The position numbers and the translations under genes were made by a program. From Microvirga sp. SRT01 (GTDB lineage: Bacteria; Pseudomonadota; Alphaproteobacteria; Sphingomonadales; Sphingomonadaceae): a stretch of 64,000 nucleotides of DNA. Every line of letters starts with the position of its first letter. Position 1 is the stretch's first letter. The notes beneath the pieces are model-generated. The model did no database searches. It saw nothing but the letters and a program-made list of their open reading frames with translations, and had not been told where the DNA came from. The stretch is taken from assembly GCA_018139225.1 (NCBI GenBank), contig JAGSNX010000008.1, positions 1 to 64,000 on the forward strand, given 5' to 3'. Shown in pieces: positions 44,128-53,730 of this stretch.

Positions 44128-45339
44128 CTAACCGATCCGGACCAGCGAAACTCCGGCAAGGGTGAGAATGAGGGCAGACGCGCTGTCCATGTCGGCACTG
44201 GCGAGGATCCGCAACTCGATCGTCCGGCATCCTTCGGGAATCGCTATATTGGCTTGCACGGTTGTGGCTTGGTGCGGCATCGTCTGCGACCAGAAGCTTT
44301 GCTGCCCGGAACTGTCCAGGCAATAGCCTTCCCAGCGGACGTCGAGCCCGGATGAGTCTGCTCCCGGAGTAATGGTCTGGCGCAGGCGCCATGTGCCGGG
44401 CTGCCTAAAGATGATACGCCGCGCCACGATACCGCCCGTGCCACCGCGGGCGCTGATTCGTAATCGGTCGCCCTCGTCGTAGCCGGCACCGAGGTCCGGG
44501 TCGTCGGTCAGCTCCCAAGTTAGCGGCCGCAACCGCCGGTCGACCGTCGACTGGGAAAAGCCGATTGAACGAATCGATGCTTGGTCGGCCGACGGTAATG
44601 TCCCCGCATAACTGTTTAGACCTGGGTAATCTTTGTGGACGACGAACGCGCCAATCAGGCTTGCTTGTACCGCGCGGAACGCCGGATCGTTACGAGCAGA
44701 AGCGACTTCGGCAACGAGGGCAGCAACGTCGCGTGGTTGGCCGGTCGCGACCGCCTGGGTCAAGAACACGTCGCTCCAAGGGCGATGCCAGCGCAGATAA
44801 CGCGCCAGTTCAGCCCGGATTTCGGGATTGCCGAGAGCGCCGATGAGCACGGGAAATAGCAGAGCGGGCGCCCGCCTTGATGTCGTCAGCGCGAGGTCAT
44901 AGTGCGACAATGCACGGTTAATATTGCCATCTGCCACTGCCGCCTCGATCATCCAGATCTGCGTCGGAAGATCGCGGCGCGAGGTCCGCTCGGCCAAGGC
45001 CATCAATAGACGGGAATTCGCGGTATTCCCCTTCAGGCTACGCATCATCGCAAGCTGGCGGATTAGGTCGGCGCTCAGCGGTTCCTGGCGCAGTGCAGTC
45101 GCGACGGCGCGCGCCTCCGGCGACTGCGGGCCCCCGACGGCACCGGTCGCAATTAGGGTGTCATCAATGCGGTGAGCTAGCGCGATGGGGTGGTCGGGCA
45201 CCGCGCGCAGCGCGAGGTCGGGCCGGCTGCGGGCGAACGCGTTCCCCGCCGCGTCTCGCGCGACAACGACGGCACCCGCTAGCGCCGCAAGACCGCCGAG
45301 ACCAATCGCCAGCGATTGGGAGAGAGGGAGAAAGCGCAT
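44128..45339 (-). CDS. Membrane-anchored EPS-locus protein of unknown function
   Basis: 403 residues. One N-terminal membrane helix (SLAIGLGGLAALAGAVVVAR), then helical TPR-like hairpins to about residue 240 (RALSHYDLALTTSRRAPALL) and a beta-rich C-terminal domain with a paired-cysteine strand region (YCLDSSGQQSF, PEGCRTIELRI). No enzyme motif. It is the third gene of the wza-wzc operon, so an envelope-side role in assembly or length control is likely. Confidence 0.6.
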   Translation of the reverse strand: MRFLPLSQSLAIGLGGLAALAGAVVVARDAAGNAFARSRPDLALRAVPDHPIALAHRIDDTLIATGAVGGPQSPEARAVATALRQEPLSADLIRQLAMMRSLKGNTANSRLLMALAERTSRRDLPTQIWMIEAAVADGNINRALSHYDLALTTSRRAPALLFPVLIGALGNPEIRAELARYLRWHRPWSDVFLTQAVATGQPRDVAALVAEVASARNDPAFRAVQASLIGAFVVHKDYPGLNSYAGTLPSADQASIRSIGFSQSTVDRRLRPLTWELTDDPDLGAGYDEGDRLRISARGGTGGIVARRIIFRQPGTWRLRQTITPGADSSGLDVRWEGYCLDSSGQQSFWSQTMPHQATTVQANIAIPEGCRTIELRILASADMDSASALILTLAGVSLVRIG

Positions 45340-45355
45340 CGCGACAGGTCAGCGA

Positions 45356-47557
45356 TCAGGTCCGGTCGTCGCCGTAGCGGTCGCCGCCATAGCCGTAGCC
45401 GTAGCCGTAGCCATAGCCGCCGCGGCGCTGCTGGAGCTTGGTAAGGATTACGCCAAAAACGTGCGCATGTACCATTTCCAGCCGCGCGATCGAGGACCGA
45501 ATGCCGCGCACGGGCACGCCGCCGGCTTCCACGACAAGGATGCAGCCCTCGACCGCCTCGCCCAAGATCGGCGCGTCGGTGAGGCCAAGAATCGGCGGGG
45601 AGTCGATCACGACATGGTCATACTGGCCCGCGACGCTGGCAATGAAGCGCGGCAGCCGCTCACCGGTGAGCAGTTCGGCCGGGCTGGGCGGCGTCGGTCC
45701 TGCGGCGATGAGCGAGACGCCCTTGTACAAAGTTTCCTGGACGTTGCGCTGCCAGTCATCGTCGCCTGCCAGATAGTTGCTGAGGCCGGCGGTGTTGGGG
45801 CAGCCAACCAGATCGTGCTGCGACGGCGAACGCATGTCGGCGTCGATCAGCAGGACGTTCTTGCCGGTGCGGCCCATCACCAGCGCCAATGCTAGCGCGG
45901 TTGAGCTTTTGCCCTCCGCTGGGCGTGTGCTGGTGACCGACAGCGTGCGGGGCAGGCCGTGGCTCGTCGTGAACGCCAGGTTCGACCGGACGCTAAAATA
46001 CGCCTCGTAGAGATGCGACTTGGCATCGTTCAGTTCGTGGACGACGTTGCCTTCCACGTTGGGTGTATTCCCCAGCAGCGGCAGGCCGAGCAGCGTCTGC
46101 ACCTCGGCTGGTTCGCGCACGCCGTCATCCAGCTGTTCTAGCGCGATGACCACGACGCCGGCAACCATCAGCCCGCCGACTAGCGCCAGCGCCAAGTTGA
46201 GGAACAGCTTGGGCGAGGACGGTACGACCGGGATCTGCGCGGGTTCGACCACGCTAATGTTGTTGGCGCCGACATTGGCGGCGATGCCGATTTCCTTATA
46301 GCGCTGGAGAAGCGCGTCGTAGAGTTGCCGGTTGGTGTCGGCATCGCGCTGGTACACGTTCCACTGGATCCCGGCGCGCTGCTGCTTGGTTAAGCTGCCG
46401 CGCAGGCGTTCCACTTCGGCGCGCAGTTCCGTTTCGCGTTGCAGCGACTGGCGGTATTCCTGCGTCCGGCCACCGGCGATTCGATCGGTTTCCTGGCGGA
46501 TTGCGGTGTCTAGCGCGTCGCGCTGGCGTGCCAGCGCTTCGACGGTTGGATAGCCCGCCTCGTACTGGACGAGCATCTTGGCATATTCGGCTGCGACTTG
46601 GGCGCGCTGCTGCCGCAGTCCGGCCAGCGCCGGGCTGGACAGCGCTTCACTGGTGGTGCTGCCCGCAGCGCGCAGACGGCTTTCTGCCAGCACCCGCGCA
46701 TCGATCGCAACGTTGAGCGCGGTATTCAGCGCATCGAGATTGTTCGCCGCCAGCGTGCGGGTGCTTTGCGTCTTGCCCTCCGAATCGCGGGTCTGGTCGA
46801 GCGTGACGATCCCTTCGTCCGAAGCGTAGGAGACGACCATACGCTCTGATTCCTCGAGCCGCTGGCGCAGGTTGGCCAACCGTCGTTCCAGAATGCGCCG
46901 CGCATCGGCTGTGGAATCCAGCTGCCGTTCCATGCTTTTGGCGATAAAGGCGGCGGTCCAGGCGTTGGCGATGCGCGCCGAAAAATCTGGTGATCGGCTG
47001 GTATAGTTGACGTTGACCAGCCGCGACGTGCGGACCGGCACGATGTCAACATTAGCCAGCAGCAGGTCGATGGCCAGCTTCTCGCGCACTGCGATCCGTT
47101 CGCGACCGCCAGCTGCCAGATCGCCGCCAGCGTTCTGAACACCGTGCGCCGCGAAAAACTCGTCGTTGCCCGCCAGACGCAGGTCGCTCGACACTCGTTC
47201 GGCAATCGGCCGGGTTTTCAGCAACGCATATTGCGTCGCATAGAACTCCATGTCGCGCCCGGCTTCCTCGGACTCGATGCTCTGGACATTCGTAATCCGC
47301 TTCTGCTCGCGGCTGATCTCGAGCTGGACGCTGGCAGTGTAGCGTGGCGCGGTCAGCAGCGTCGCAACCAGCGCCACGACGACGAACGTCGCGACGATGC
47401 CGACGATTGTCCAGCGACGGCGCAGGACGGCGTTCCAGTATTGGAGTAGCAGCGGCGAGATGGTCGAGCGCGCGGGTTGAGCCGCGGGTCGTGCGCCACC
47501 ATCGGGATCGTCGCCCCGATATGGTGAAACCAGAGCCGGGTCGCGAAGCATGTTCAT
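45356..47557 (-). CDS. wzc: Wzc-type polysaccharide co-polymerase and BY-tyrosine kinase
   Basis: 733 residues. A first membrane helix near residue 50-70 (WTIVGIVATFVVVALVATLL), a periplasmic Wzz domain with coiled coils, a second helix near 450 (LFLNLALALVGGLMVAGVVV), and a cytoplasmic BY-kinase: Walker A TRPAEGKSSTALALALV, A' NVLLIDADMRSPSQ, Walker B HVVIDSPPILGLTD. The tail GYGYGYGYGYGGDRYGDD is the autophosphorylated Tyr cluster. It controls chain length with Wza and Wzy. Confidence 0.95.
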   Translation of the reverse strand: MNMLRDPALVSPYRGDDPDGGARPAAQPARSTISPLLLQYWNAVLRRRWTIVGIVATFVVVALVATLLTAPRYTASVQLEISREQKRITNVQSIESEEAGRDMEFYATQYALLKTRPIAERVSSDLRLAGNDEFFAAHGVQNAGGDLAAGGRERIAVREKLAIDLLLANVDIVPVRTSRLVNVNYTSRSPDFSARIANAWTAAFIAKSMERQLDSTADARRILERRLANLRQRLEESERMVVSYASDEGIVTLDQTRDSEGKTQSTRTLAANNLDALNTALNVAIDARVLAESRLRAAGSTTSEALSSPALAGLRQQRAQVAAEYAKMLVQYEAGYPTVEALARQRDALDTAIRQETDRIAGGRTQEYRQSLQRETELRAEVERLRGSLTKQQRAGIQWNVYQRDADTNRQLYDALLQRYKEIGIAANVGANNISVVEPAQIPVVPSSPKLFLNLALALVGGLMVAGVVVIALEQLDDGVREPAEVQTLLGLPLLGNTPNVEGNVVHELNDAKSHLYEAYFSVRSNLAFTTSHGLPRTLSVTSTRPAEGKSSTALALALVMGRTGKNVLLIDADMRSPSQHDLVGCPNTAGLSNYLAGDDDWQRNVQETLYKGVSLIAAGPTPPSPAELLTGERLPRFIASVAGQYDHVVIDSPPILGLTDAPILGEAVEGCILVVEAGGVPVRGIRSSIARLEMVHAHVFGVILTKLQQRRGGYGYGYGYGYGGDRYGDDRT

Positions 47558-47618
47558 AGAATATCCAGACGATGGCCCCGAATGGCGGGGTACGACGCAG
47601 CGTGTATTTGTCTCATGG

Positions 47619-48326
47619 CTATTGCAGCGCCACGATCAGCGGAGTCGTCAGCAGCGGGGCGGCCGATAGCAGGTCGCGGAACAATCGACGCCCACGTGAT
47701 TCCCCCACCATGACCACGTCGTTGGCGAACACTTCAGGATCCGGATAGACGCCGTCGCGGATCGCGCGCAGATTGTAGAGTGCTGCGTATTTACGGCCGC
47801 CCGACGTGCGGAAGACCACGATGTCGTCCAGCTTGGTGAATTCGGTGGTCCCCTTGGCAGTCGCCACCGCGCGCAGCAGCGTCATGCGGCCGATCACTGG
47901 GTAAAGCCCCGGTTCCCGGACCTCACCCTCAATCGTGATGACTTGGCTAACGGTTTCCTTCAGGTTGACCGTGACTTGGGGATTGCGGATAAACTTGCCG
48001 CGCAGCCGTTGCTCGATCAGGCTTCCAACCTCACCTGGCGTCTTGCCGGCGATCTCCAGCGTGCCGACCAACGGGAAGGACATCCGTCCGCTCGCATCGA
48101 CTTGGACCTCCTTGCCGCTGAGCGCGTCGATCCCGAACACGTCGATCGACAATCGATCGAACGGGCCGACATAATAGGGCCGTGCGGCGTTGTCGGTCCG
48201 GTCAGGCGCCGGCAGTTCGCTGCTTTCCACGACGTTCAGCCCGGCCGCGCCGCCGAGCTTCGGCTGGTGCGCACACCCGGCCGCGATCAGGTAGGCAGGC
48301 AACAGCAAAGGCACCAATTTTCTCAT
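47619..48326 (-). CDS. wza: Wza-type outer-membrane polysaccharide export protein
   Basis: 235 residues. Lipoprotein signal MRKLVPLLLPAYLIAAGCAH with a lipobox (AAGC). Poly_export domain: YYVGPFDRLSIDVFGIDALS, VDASGRMSFPLVGTLEIAGK, TPGEVGSLIEQRLRGKFIRN, PQVTVNLKE. SLBB domain: VSQVITIEGEVREPGLYPVI. Shorter than E. coli Wza (which has extra ring domains), as usual in sphingomonads. First gene of the long leftward EPS operon. Confidence 0.92.
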   Translation of the reverse strand: MRKLVPLLLPAYLIAAGCAHQPKLGGAAGLNVVESSELPAPDRTDNAARPYYVGPFDRLSIDVFGIDALSGKEVQVDASGRMSFPLVGTLEIAGKTPGEVGSLIEQRLRGKFIRNPQVTVNLKETVSQVITIEGEVREPGLYPVIGRMTLLRAVATAKGTTEFTKLDDIVVFRTSGGRKYAALYNLRAIRDGVYPDPEVFANDVVMVGESRGRRLFRDLLSAAPLLTTPLIVALQ

Positions 48327-48568
48327 GCGTAGGTCAAATCCTGAACAGGAAGAACCGAGGGGTCGCCGGTATCGCGCCCGCTATCGTCTCGACGGCCACG
48401 TCGGGGCCTTGTAGAACCTTTGGGTGCAACCTCTGGCTTATGTGGCCGCCGGTTAGTAAATCGCGCATCAGTATGCAAGGATATGCCGTCGGCGTCCGCC
48501 GGCTCCACTCTGTCCGTATGCCGTCGCGGGAATATTGCGTAAAGGTTCGATCGCTGGATGACCGTTGC

Positions 48569-50230
48569 ATGATATCACGTCGCGCCACGCTTGCCGGCAC
48601 GCTGGGGACCGCGGCCGCAGCTGCCGCCGGCTGGACTCTGGACGGCTGGCCCACGCCGCCAGAACCCGACCATCCCCGGCCCGCCGGTCCGGTTCGAACC
48701 GTTTCCGTTCGTGCCTTCGGTGCGACGGGGGGGGGGCTTAGGGATGACACGGCCGCATTTCAGGCGGCGCACGACAGCCTGCCGGATGGCGGGGTCATCG
48801 TGGTGGAAACCGGTCGGTACGACTTGCGTACGGTTGCGATCACGCACCGCTACGTCACGATCCGGCTGGCACCGGATGCCGTGCTGCGCCGCATCGGCCC
48901 GATCGATTTGGCCAGCCGTGGCATGTTCATGCTGGAATTGGTCGGTGCGCATTTCACGCTGGAAGGCGGTACGATCGACCTGAACGGCGAAGGCCCGATG
49001 GCGATCCGGACTTTCGGCCGGCTGCCAAACCGCTATGGCGAGCAGACCGTTGCCGGAATCCGCGCGATCGCAGGACCGGCGAACGCGGCGATCTATGCCG
49101 TTCGTACGTCGTACGTCGTCGTGTCCGGTGTGACGATCCAGAATTCGGGCGAAACCGCGCTGTTGTGGCGCAATTGTGGGCATATCCGGGTCGAGGCATG
49201 CCAGTTCGCTAATATAGCCAATTTCGGTGTTGAGTATTCGTTGGTTGCCGCCGATCATGACGGTGCCACCGGACCCATGCCGATGCGCGGCGACTGCACC
49301 GTCGCAGACTGTACCTTCGAGGATATCGACGATTACGGCTTGGGTACGGGCAACGGCGTCGGGGTCGGTGGTGGCGGTGGCAGCGATCTGGGGACGTTTG
49401 CTGGTTTCGAGATCGTGGATTGCGCGTTCGCGCGCTGCCAGCGTGACATCCATATCGAGTTCCTGTCCGGTAGCCGCATCGAACGGCTGATCATCGCCCG
49501 CATCCGCTCACACGATGCGCGCCAAGGCAGTTTCGGGCTGATCGGCGTGCGCGACGTGATCATCGACGATTATGTCGCGATCGATCCCGGATCCGCACCG
49601 ACGGCCGCGCTGGCTGGCCATTATCCTAGTATCTATGGCGGTATCCTGTCGGGCGATTTCGATCGTGTGCGGCTGGAGAACCTGCGGATACTGGACCGTC
49701 GTGACCACGGCGTCCGGTCCGGGCGACAGGCGGCGATCACTGCGGGAAGCCGGGAGTGCATTGCGCAGGACGCGACGTTCGGCGCCGGTGACGTCGGGGC
49801 GTTGCTGGGGATCCGCGGCGCCAATCCGGACGGGGCATGGTATGTCGGCAGGATTGCTGCGGTCTTGGCACCCGATCGCGTCAGGCTGGACCTACCGGCG
49901 GGCGCGACGGTGCGGGCGGCCGCCTATGCCTATGGTGGAGCAACGCGGGAAGGACTGGTGCTGACGCATGGCGGCCGCGTCACGCTGCGGGCTGTGCGGA
50001 TCACGGCGGGTCGTGGAAGCGGGCTGCCGGGCGAGCCGCCCGCTGCTGGCTTGCGCATCGAGGCGCTGACTGCACCGCTCCAGGCGTCCACCACGACGAT
50101 CGCCGCACCCCCCGGCAACACGGGCGGGGCAGCGGGTATCCGGTCGCCGGATGGCGGCCGGTTGCGAATGGCTGTCTCGATGCCCGGAATTGAGGTACGC
50201 GGGTTTAGCGTTTCCAGGCCTGTATCCTGA
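48569..50230 (+). CDS. Tat-exported right-handed beta-helix protein (pectate-lyase-like)
   Basis: 553 residues from the ATG at 48569. A Tat signal (MISRRATLAGTLGTAAAAAA) is followed by a pectate-lyase_3-type repeat start, VRAFGATGGGLRDDTAAFQA, and long parallel-beta-helix coils with asparagine ladders (VSGVTIQNSGETALLWRNCG, VEACQFANIANFGVEYSLVA). No active-site assignment is safe. Its place beside wza, on the opposite strand, suggests EPS binding or trimming outside the cytoplasm. The longer frame (48182) overlaps wza and is not coding. Confidence 0.75.
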   Translation: MISRRATLAGTLGTAAAAAAGWTLDGWPTPPEPDHPRPAGPVRTVSVRAFGATGGGLRDDTAAFQAAHDSLPDGGVIVVETGRYDLRTVAITHRYVTIRLAPDAVLRRIGPIDLASRGMFMLELVGAHFTLEGGTIDLNGEGPMAIRTFGRLPNRYGEQTVAGIRAIAGPANAAIYAVRTSYVVVSGVTIQNSGETALLWRNCGHIRVEACQFANIANFGVEYSLVAADHDGATGPMPMRGDCTVADCTFEDIDDYGLGTGNGVGVGGGGGSDLGTFAGFEIVDCAFARCQRDIHIEFLSGSRIERLIIARIRSHDARQGSFGLIGVRDVIIDDYVAIDPGSAPTAALAGHYPSIYGGILSGDFDRVRLENLRILDRRDHGVRSGRQAAITAGSRECIAQDATFGAGDVGALLGIRGANPDGAWYVGRIAAVLAPDRVRLDLPAGATVRAAAYAYGGATREGLVLTHGGRVTLRAVRITAGRGSGLPGEPPAAGLRIEALTAPLQASTTTIAAPPGNTGGAAGIRSPDGGRLRMAVSMPGIEVRGFSVSRPVS

Positions 50231-50249
50231 CGGTCTGGATGTTCCCGGA

Positions 50250-51662
50250 TCAGCGTGGCCGACGTCGTCTGCCGCGCTCGTCACCGTGGCCGATCCGCTC
50301 GAGCGCTGGCCGTGCCTCCAGCCAGAGCAGGGCGATCACGAAGAACGTCATCATCGATGGAACGCGCAACGGATAGTCGCCGATGCTGGCCAGTCCCAGC
50401 AGCAGCAGGACGATCGTGGCGGTTCGCGCCAGGAGCGGATTGGTCTGCCCGCCGCGCCGCCATGCTCGCCACCCCAGCACGACAATCGTGGCCATCGCGA
50501 ACAGAAGGATCAGCAGTCCGGGCAGCCCGGCCGTCATTACCACCTCTAGCCAATCGTTATGGACATGGTTTGAATAATTTAGCGTCAGCACGTCGCGCGG
50601 CTCGTTTGCCTGAAAAACCTTGATGTAGCTGCCAATTCCCGATCCGAACGGGAAATACTGGCGCGTCATCGCCAGCACCGGCTCCCAAACCTGTAGTCGC
50701 CGGTCCCCGCTCGCATCGGACGCTAGCAGGCGTTGTAGCGACTCCGCGCGGGCGGCAAAGACGAAGACGAGCCCAAGCAGGACGAGGCCAACGCATCCGC
50801 CGGCATAGACCAGCATCGCCAGCCGCCGCGTGGCCTTCGGTAGCGTTGCCAGGCGATCCATTGCGAGGAATGGAGACAACAGGATTGCCAGCACCGTGCA
50901 TAGCAGTCCGGCGCGGGAGCCGACCACCAGGACGAGCGCCACCAGGACAACCGCGACTGCGCTGGCCAGCCACAGCGTTCGCTGTCCGTCCCGTGCGGCC
51001 GACCGGCTGATTGCATAGGTCGCCAGCAGCGGGAACATGCACGCCAGAAGTACGCCGCCATGGTTGCGGTTCGCGAACAGCCCGTTGGCGGTCCCCATGG
51101 TGGTCTGTGCGTACAGGAACAGAGGGCCACCGGGATTACCGGCAATCTGGAGCAGGCCGAGCAGCCCGGATGCGATGCCGAACAGGATGAACACCGGCAC
51201 CAGCATGGCCCGTTCGCGATCATCCAGGCGAACCGCCAGCAGCAGAACCGCCACAGGTACGGTCAGCGAATACAGGGCGTTGCGCGTCATCGCAGGCACC
51301 ATCGTCAGCGGTCGCCATAACGGGCCAATGCCGCTGGCGCGATCGATTTCCACAATTAGATCACGACCGGGCATCGCCGTCCAGAGCGCAGGCGGCAGCG
51401 GCATAAGATGGAGCACAGTCAGCAGTGTGGCAGAGCCAAGCAAGGCAAACGCCATGGGAAAGCGGCGGACATCGTCCAGACGTATCCCGAACAGGCCATA
51501 GGCCATGACGAGCAATGCCAGCGGCCGCAAAAAGACGAGCGACTGAACATCAGTCCGCGAGGCGCCGCCGCCAAGGAAGACGACGATCAGAAACGTCGTG
51601 AGGATTCGGAACGTTGGGCTGGTCCGCACCACACGGTTTCTGGATGACGCGAACGAGGGCAT
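50250..51662 (-). CDS. O-antigen-ligase-family membrane protein (Wzy_C)
   Basis: 470 residues with about 10-11 membrane helices. A large periplasmic loop between FPFGSGIGSYIKVFQANEPR and NYSNHVHNDWLEVVMTAGLP contains the H-N-D-W-L-E segment typical of the Wzy_C/O-antigen ligase family. It may be a second polymerase or a ligase for this locus. Its stop is 20 bp from the convergent beta-helix gene. Start at 51662 not tested against alternatives. Confidence 0.82.
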   Translation of the reverse strand: MPSFASSRNRVVRTSPTFRILTTFLIVVFLGGGASRTDVQSLVFLRPLALLVMAYGLFGIRLDDVRRFPMAFALLGSATLLTVLHLMPLPPALWTAMPGRDLIVEIDRASGIGPLWRPLTMVPAMTRNALYSLTVPVAVLLLAVRLDDRERAMLVPVFILFGIASGLLGLLQIAGNPGGPLFLYAQTTMGTANGLFANRNHGGVLLACMFPLLATYAISRSAARDGQRTLWLASAVAVVLVALVLVVGSRAGLLCTVLAILLSPFLAMDRLATLPKATRRLAMLVYAGGCVGLVLLGLVFVFAARAESLQRLLASDASGDRRLQVWEPVLAMTRQYFPFGSGIGSYIKVFQANEPRDVLTLNYSNHVHNDWLEVVMTAGLPGLLILLFAMATIVVLGWRAWRRGGQTNPLLARTATIVLLLLGLASIGDYPLRVPSMMTFFVIALLWLEARPALERIGHGDERGRRRRPR

Positions 51663-52000
51663 CGCGAGAGCACTTCCTGCCAGTTTCCGAAGGAGGCGCG
51701 CTTATGCAGACCCGCCGGTCAAAAGAAAAGCCATGGGCAAGGGTTAGAGCATTCGCCGCTAATAATATGATAATGTCCTTTATCATAAGCGAGTGGGCAG
51801 GCGCTAATCCCTGGCGGTTTGACGGTGCGATCCTGTCGTTGGAGCCGTCAGCGGTTTTCCTCACTTGTCGCTACGCTGGTAGTGCGAAACTCAGCACATT
51901 TGCGACACGCCAATGCCAGCGCTTGGAAGCGGCCGGTCTGCTAACGCTTAAGTGCGGTCGTTTAGGCCAGCGTTCGCGTTGCCCGAGAGCAGTCGCCCGT
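51663..52000. other. Intergenic region without a convincing gene
   Basis: About 340 bp upstream of the O-antigen-ligase-family gene. It includes the likely promoter of that leftward gene and an AT-rich stretch near 51760-51790. A rightward frame of 138 codons runs through it but has no family signal or ribosome binding site. Confidence 0.3.
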
Positions 52001-52426
52001 TCAGGTACCGGCCTCGTATGCTTTCAGTAGCCGCCATAAACCCGCGCAGTCTGCGCCCTGCTGCTCGACGGCGTTGCGAAGGGCGTAGAATTCATCGTCG
52101 CTTTTGATGTGACCCCGGCGAACAACTCGCTGCACTAGCTTAGAAGACCTTGTGCGTATTTCCGACAGTGTTGGTAAACCCGATTGCAAGAGCTCGTGGT
52201 CGCACGCGGTCACGTCGTTCGAGGACCAATCACTCGTAAAATCCACAACGTCGCCGATCGCCATACCGAGGCCGCTCCGCGCCTTGGCCGGTGTTTTTAC
52301 TGCCATTCTGTCAAGAATGGCTATCGGATGAGTATCAGGGTTGAGCAGGTCCGAAGGGAAAACCTTGGGAACCATATAACTGAACCACGACCGCAGGCGC
52401 GCATATTCGGAGGGATCGATCCGCAT
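52001..52426 (-). CDS. Hypothetical protein
   Basis: 141 residues, starts MRIDPSEYARLRSWFSYMVP. A mixed helical composition and a clean end (GLWRLLKAYEAGT) suggest a real small cytosolic protein. No family recognised. Alone on its strand between unrelated genes. Confidence 0.4.
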   Translation of the reverse strand: MRIDPSEYARLRSWFSYMVPKVFPSDLLNPDTHPIAILDRMAVKTPAKARSGLGMAIGDVVDFTSDWSSNDVTACDHELLQSGLPTLSEIRTRSSKLVQRVVRRGHIKSDDEFYALRNAVEQQGADCAGLWRLLKAYEAGT

Positions 52427-52635
52427 AGCCGTTATGCTGCCAGCGCAGGGCTTTTAGCGCAACGGCAGCTTGCCGGCCTTCAGTTCCCGAAAGCAAACCG
52501 TCCGCTCTCCACCACTTCCGGACATGCCAGTGTCGCCCAATTGCGGATATTGCCTAAGCCCTACGCCAACTTTGCGCGCCGGAATGGCTTGAAGGACGCT
52601 CCGCTTCGGCTAGCCTTGCTCGATAGGAGATCGTG

Positions 52636-53463
52636 ATGCTGCTGGCGCTCGTCGGATGGACTCTCATTGCTGGCTTACAAGGACCGGGTGGCACGCCTCC
52701 AGCTCCTCTCGCTCCAGGTACCGCACCAACATCTGCACAGATTGAGCAACGGCGTGCGCAATCGTCCAGCCTTGGGCGCATGCTCTACGAATACGATCGT
52801 GCCGCTTGGCTCAGCTCGGATGCGCTCACAGCGAAGATCCCAAAGGAAAAGCTCGCAGGAGCTGGCGGCTATATCGTCGAGCAAATTGGCGACCAGTTGC
52901 TCCGCGTCACCTACTACCGTGGTGGGGTTGCTGATGCGCAAGCCTTCTTCGTCGCTGACGTGCGCGGGGGGAAAGTGATCCGGAACGAGGTGCTTGCCCA
53001 ACCGATCGCTCTGACGCGGGAACAGACTGTTTTGGCGCGTGCCCGGGAAATCGGCGCAGTCACAGCGCAAGAGCGATCTTATCGACCCTGCAACTCACGG
53101 CCTTTCAACACCGTCGTTCTGCCCTCGCGTAACGGAGGCCCGACTGCCGTCTACCTGTTGTCGGCCCAGCAGGATGCCGGAACATACCCGCTGGGTGGGA
53201 ACTACCGTGTTGTGGTGGGATCAGACGGCAAGGTTCTCAGCTATCGGCCCTACAGCGTGAGCTGCTTGAACATGAAGGTGCCCAAGCTGCCAGCCGGTGC
53301 GACACCGGTCGGCTTCATGATCAATCACCTGTTGGATCCTGCTCCTACCGAGCTCCATGTGTTCGCCTCCTACAGCCTTGGCATGCCGTTGTATGTGGCC
53401 ACGCCTGACAAGAGAGTTTGGCAGGTAAAGGGAAGTGACATCATGCTTTCGAAGCCGAATTAG
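52636..53463 (+). CDS. Secreted protein of unknown function
   Basis: 275 residues from the ATG at 52636 (AGGAG six bases upstream). Begins MLLALVGWTLIAGLQGPGGT, a hydrophobic leader, followed by a Pro/Ala/Thr linker and a globular beta-rich domain with two cysteines (YRPCNSRPFNTVVLPSRNGG, YSVSCLNMKVPKLPAG). No family recognised. Its general layout is similar to the next secreted protein. Confidence 0.55.
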   Translation: MLLALVGWTLIAGLQGPGGTPPAPLAPGTAPTSAQIEQRRAQSSSLGRMLYEYDRAAWLSSDALTAKIPKEKLAGAGGYIVEQIGDQLLRVTYYRGGVADAQAFFVADVRGGKVIRNEVLAQPIALTREQTVLARAREIGAVTAQERSYRPCNSRPFNTVVLPSRNGGPTAVYLLSAQQDAGTYPLGGNYRVVVGSDGKVLSYRPYSVSCLNMKVPKLPAGATPVGFMINHLLDPAPTELHVFASYSLGMPLYVATPDKRVWQVKGSDIMLSKPN

Positions 53464-53730
53464 CAATTAGCTCGGGCCACTGACGCGACGTCCCAAAGCG
53501 GCGAGTAAGCCACCTTCGCCCAGAGAGCAGATGTTCCGCCTTCCACCAGGTTCGGGCATGCGGCTGTCGCAAAAGCGGCATCATATGCGACGTCCGAAAT
53601 CCAGGACATTAGCGACATTGACGTCTCAGAGGTTGAAAGCGCCGGATCGCACCGACCATTTGCAGCTCTTATCTAGCCAACCTACAATTTGGCGGATGTT
53701 AGCTGCTGTAGCATTTTACCGAGGTATTGA
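53464..53730. other. Short intergenic region with a repeat-like segment
   Basis: The stretch around 53535-53580 (TTCCACCAGGTTCGGGCATG) resembles the one near 52505-52535 (CTCCACCACTTCCGGACATG). They look like degenerate copies of a short intergenic repeat. No gene seen. Confidence 0.3.
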
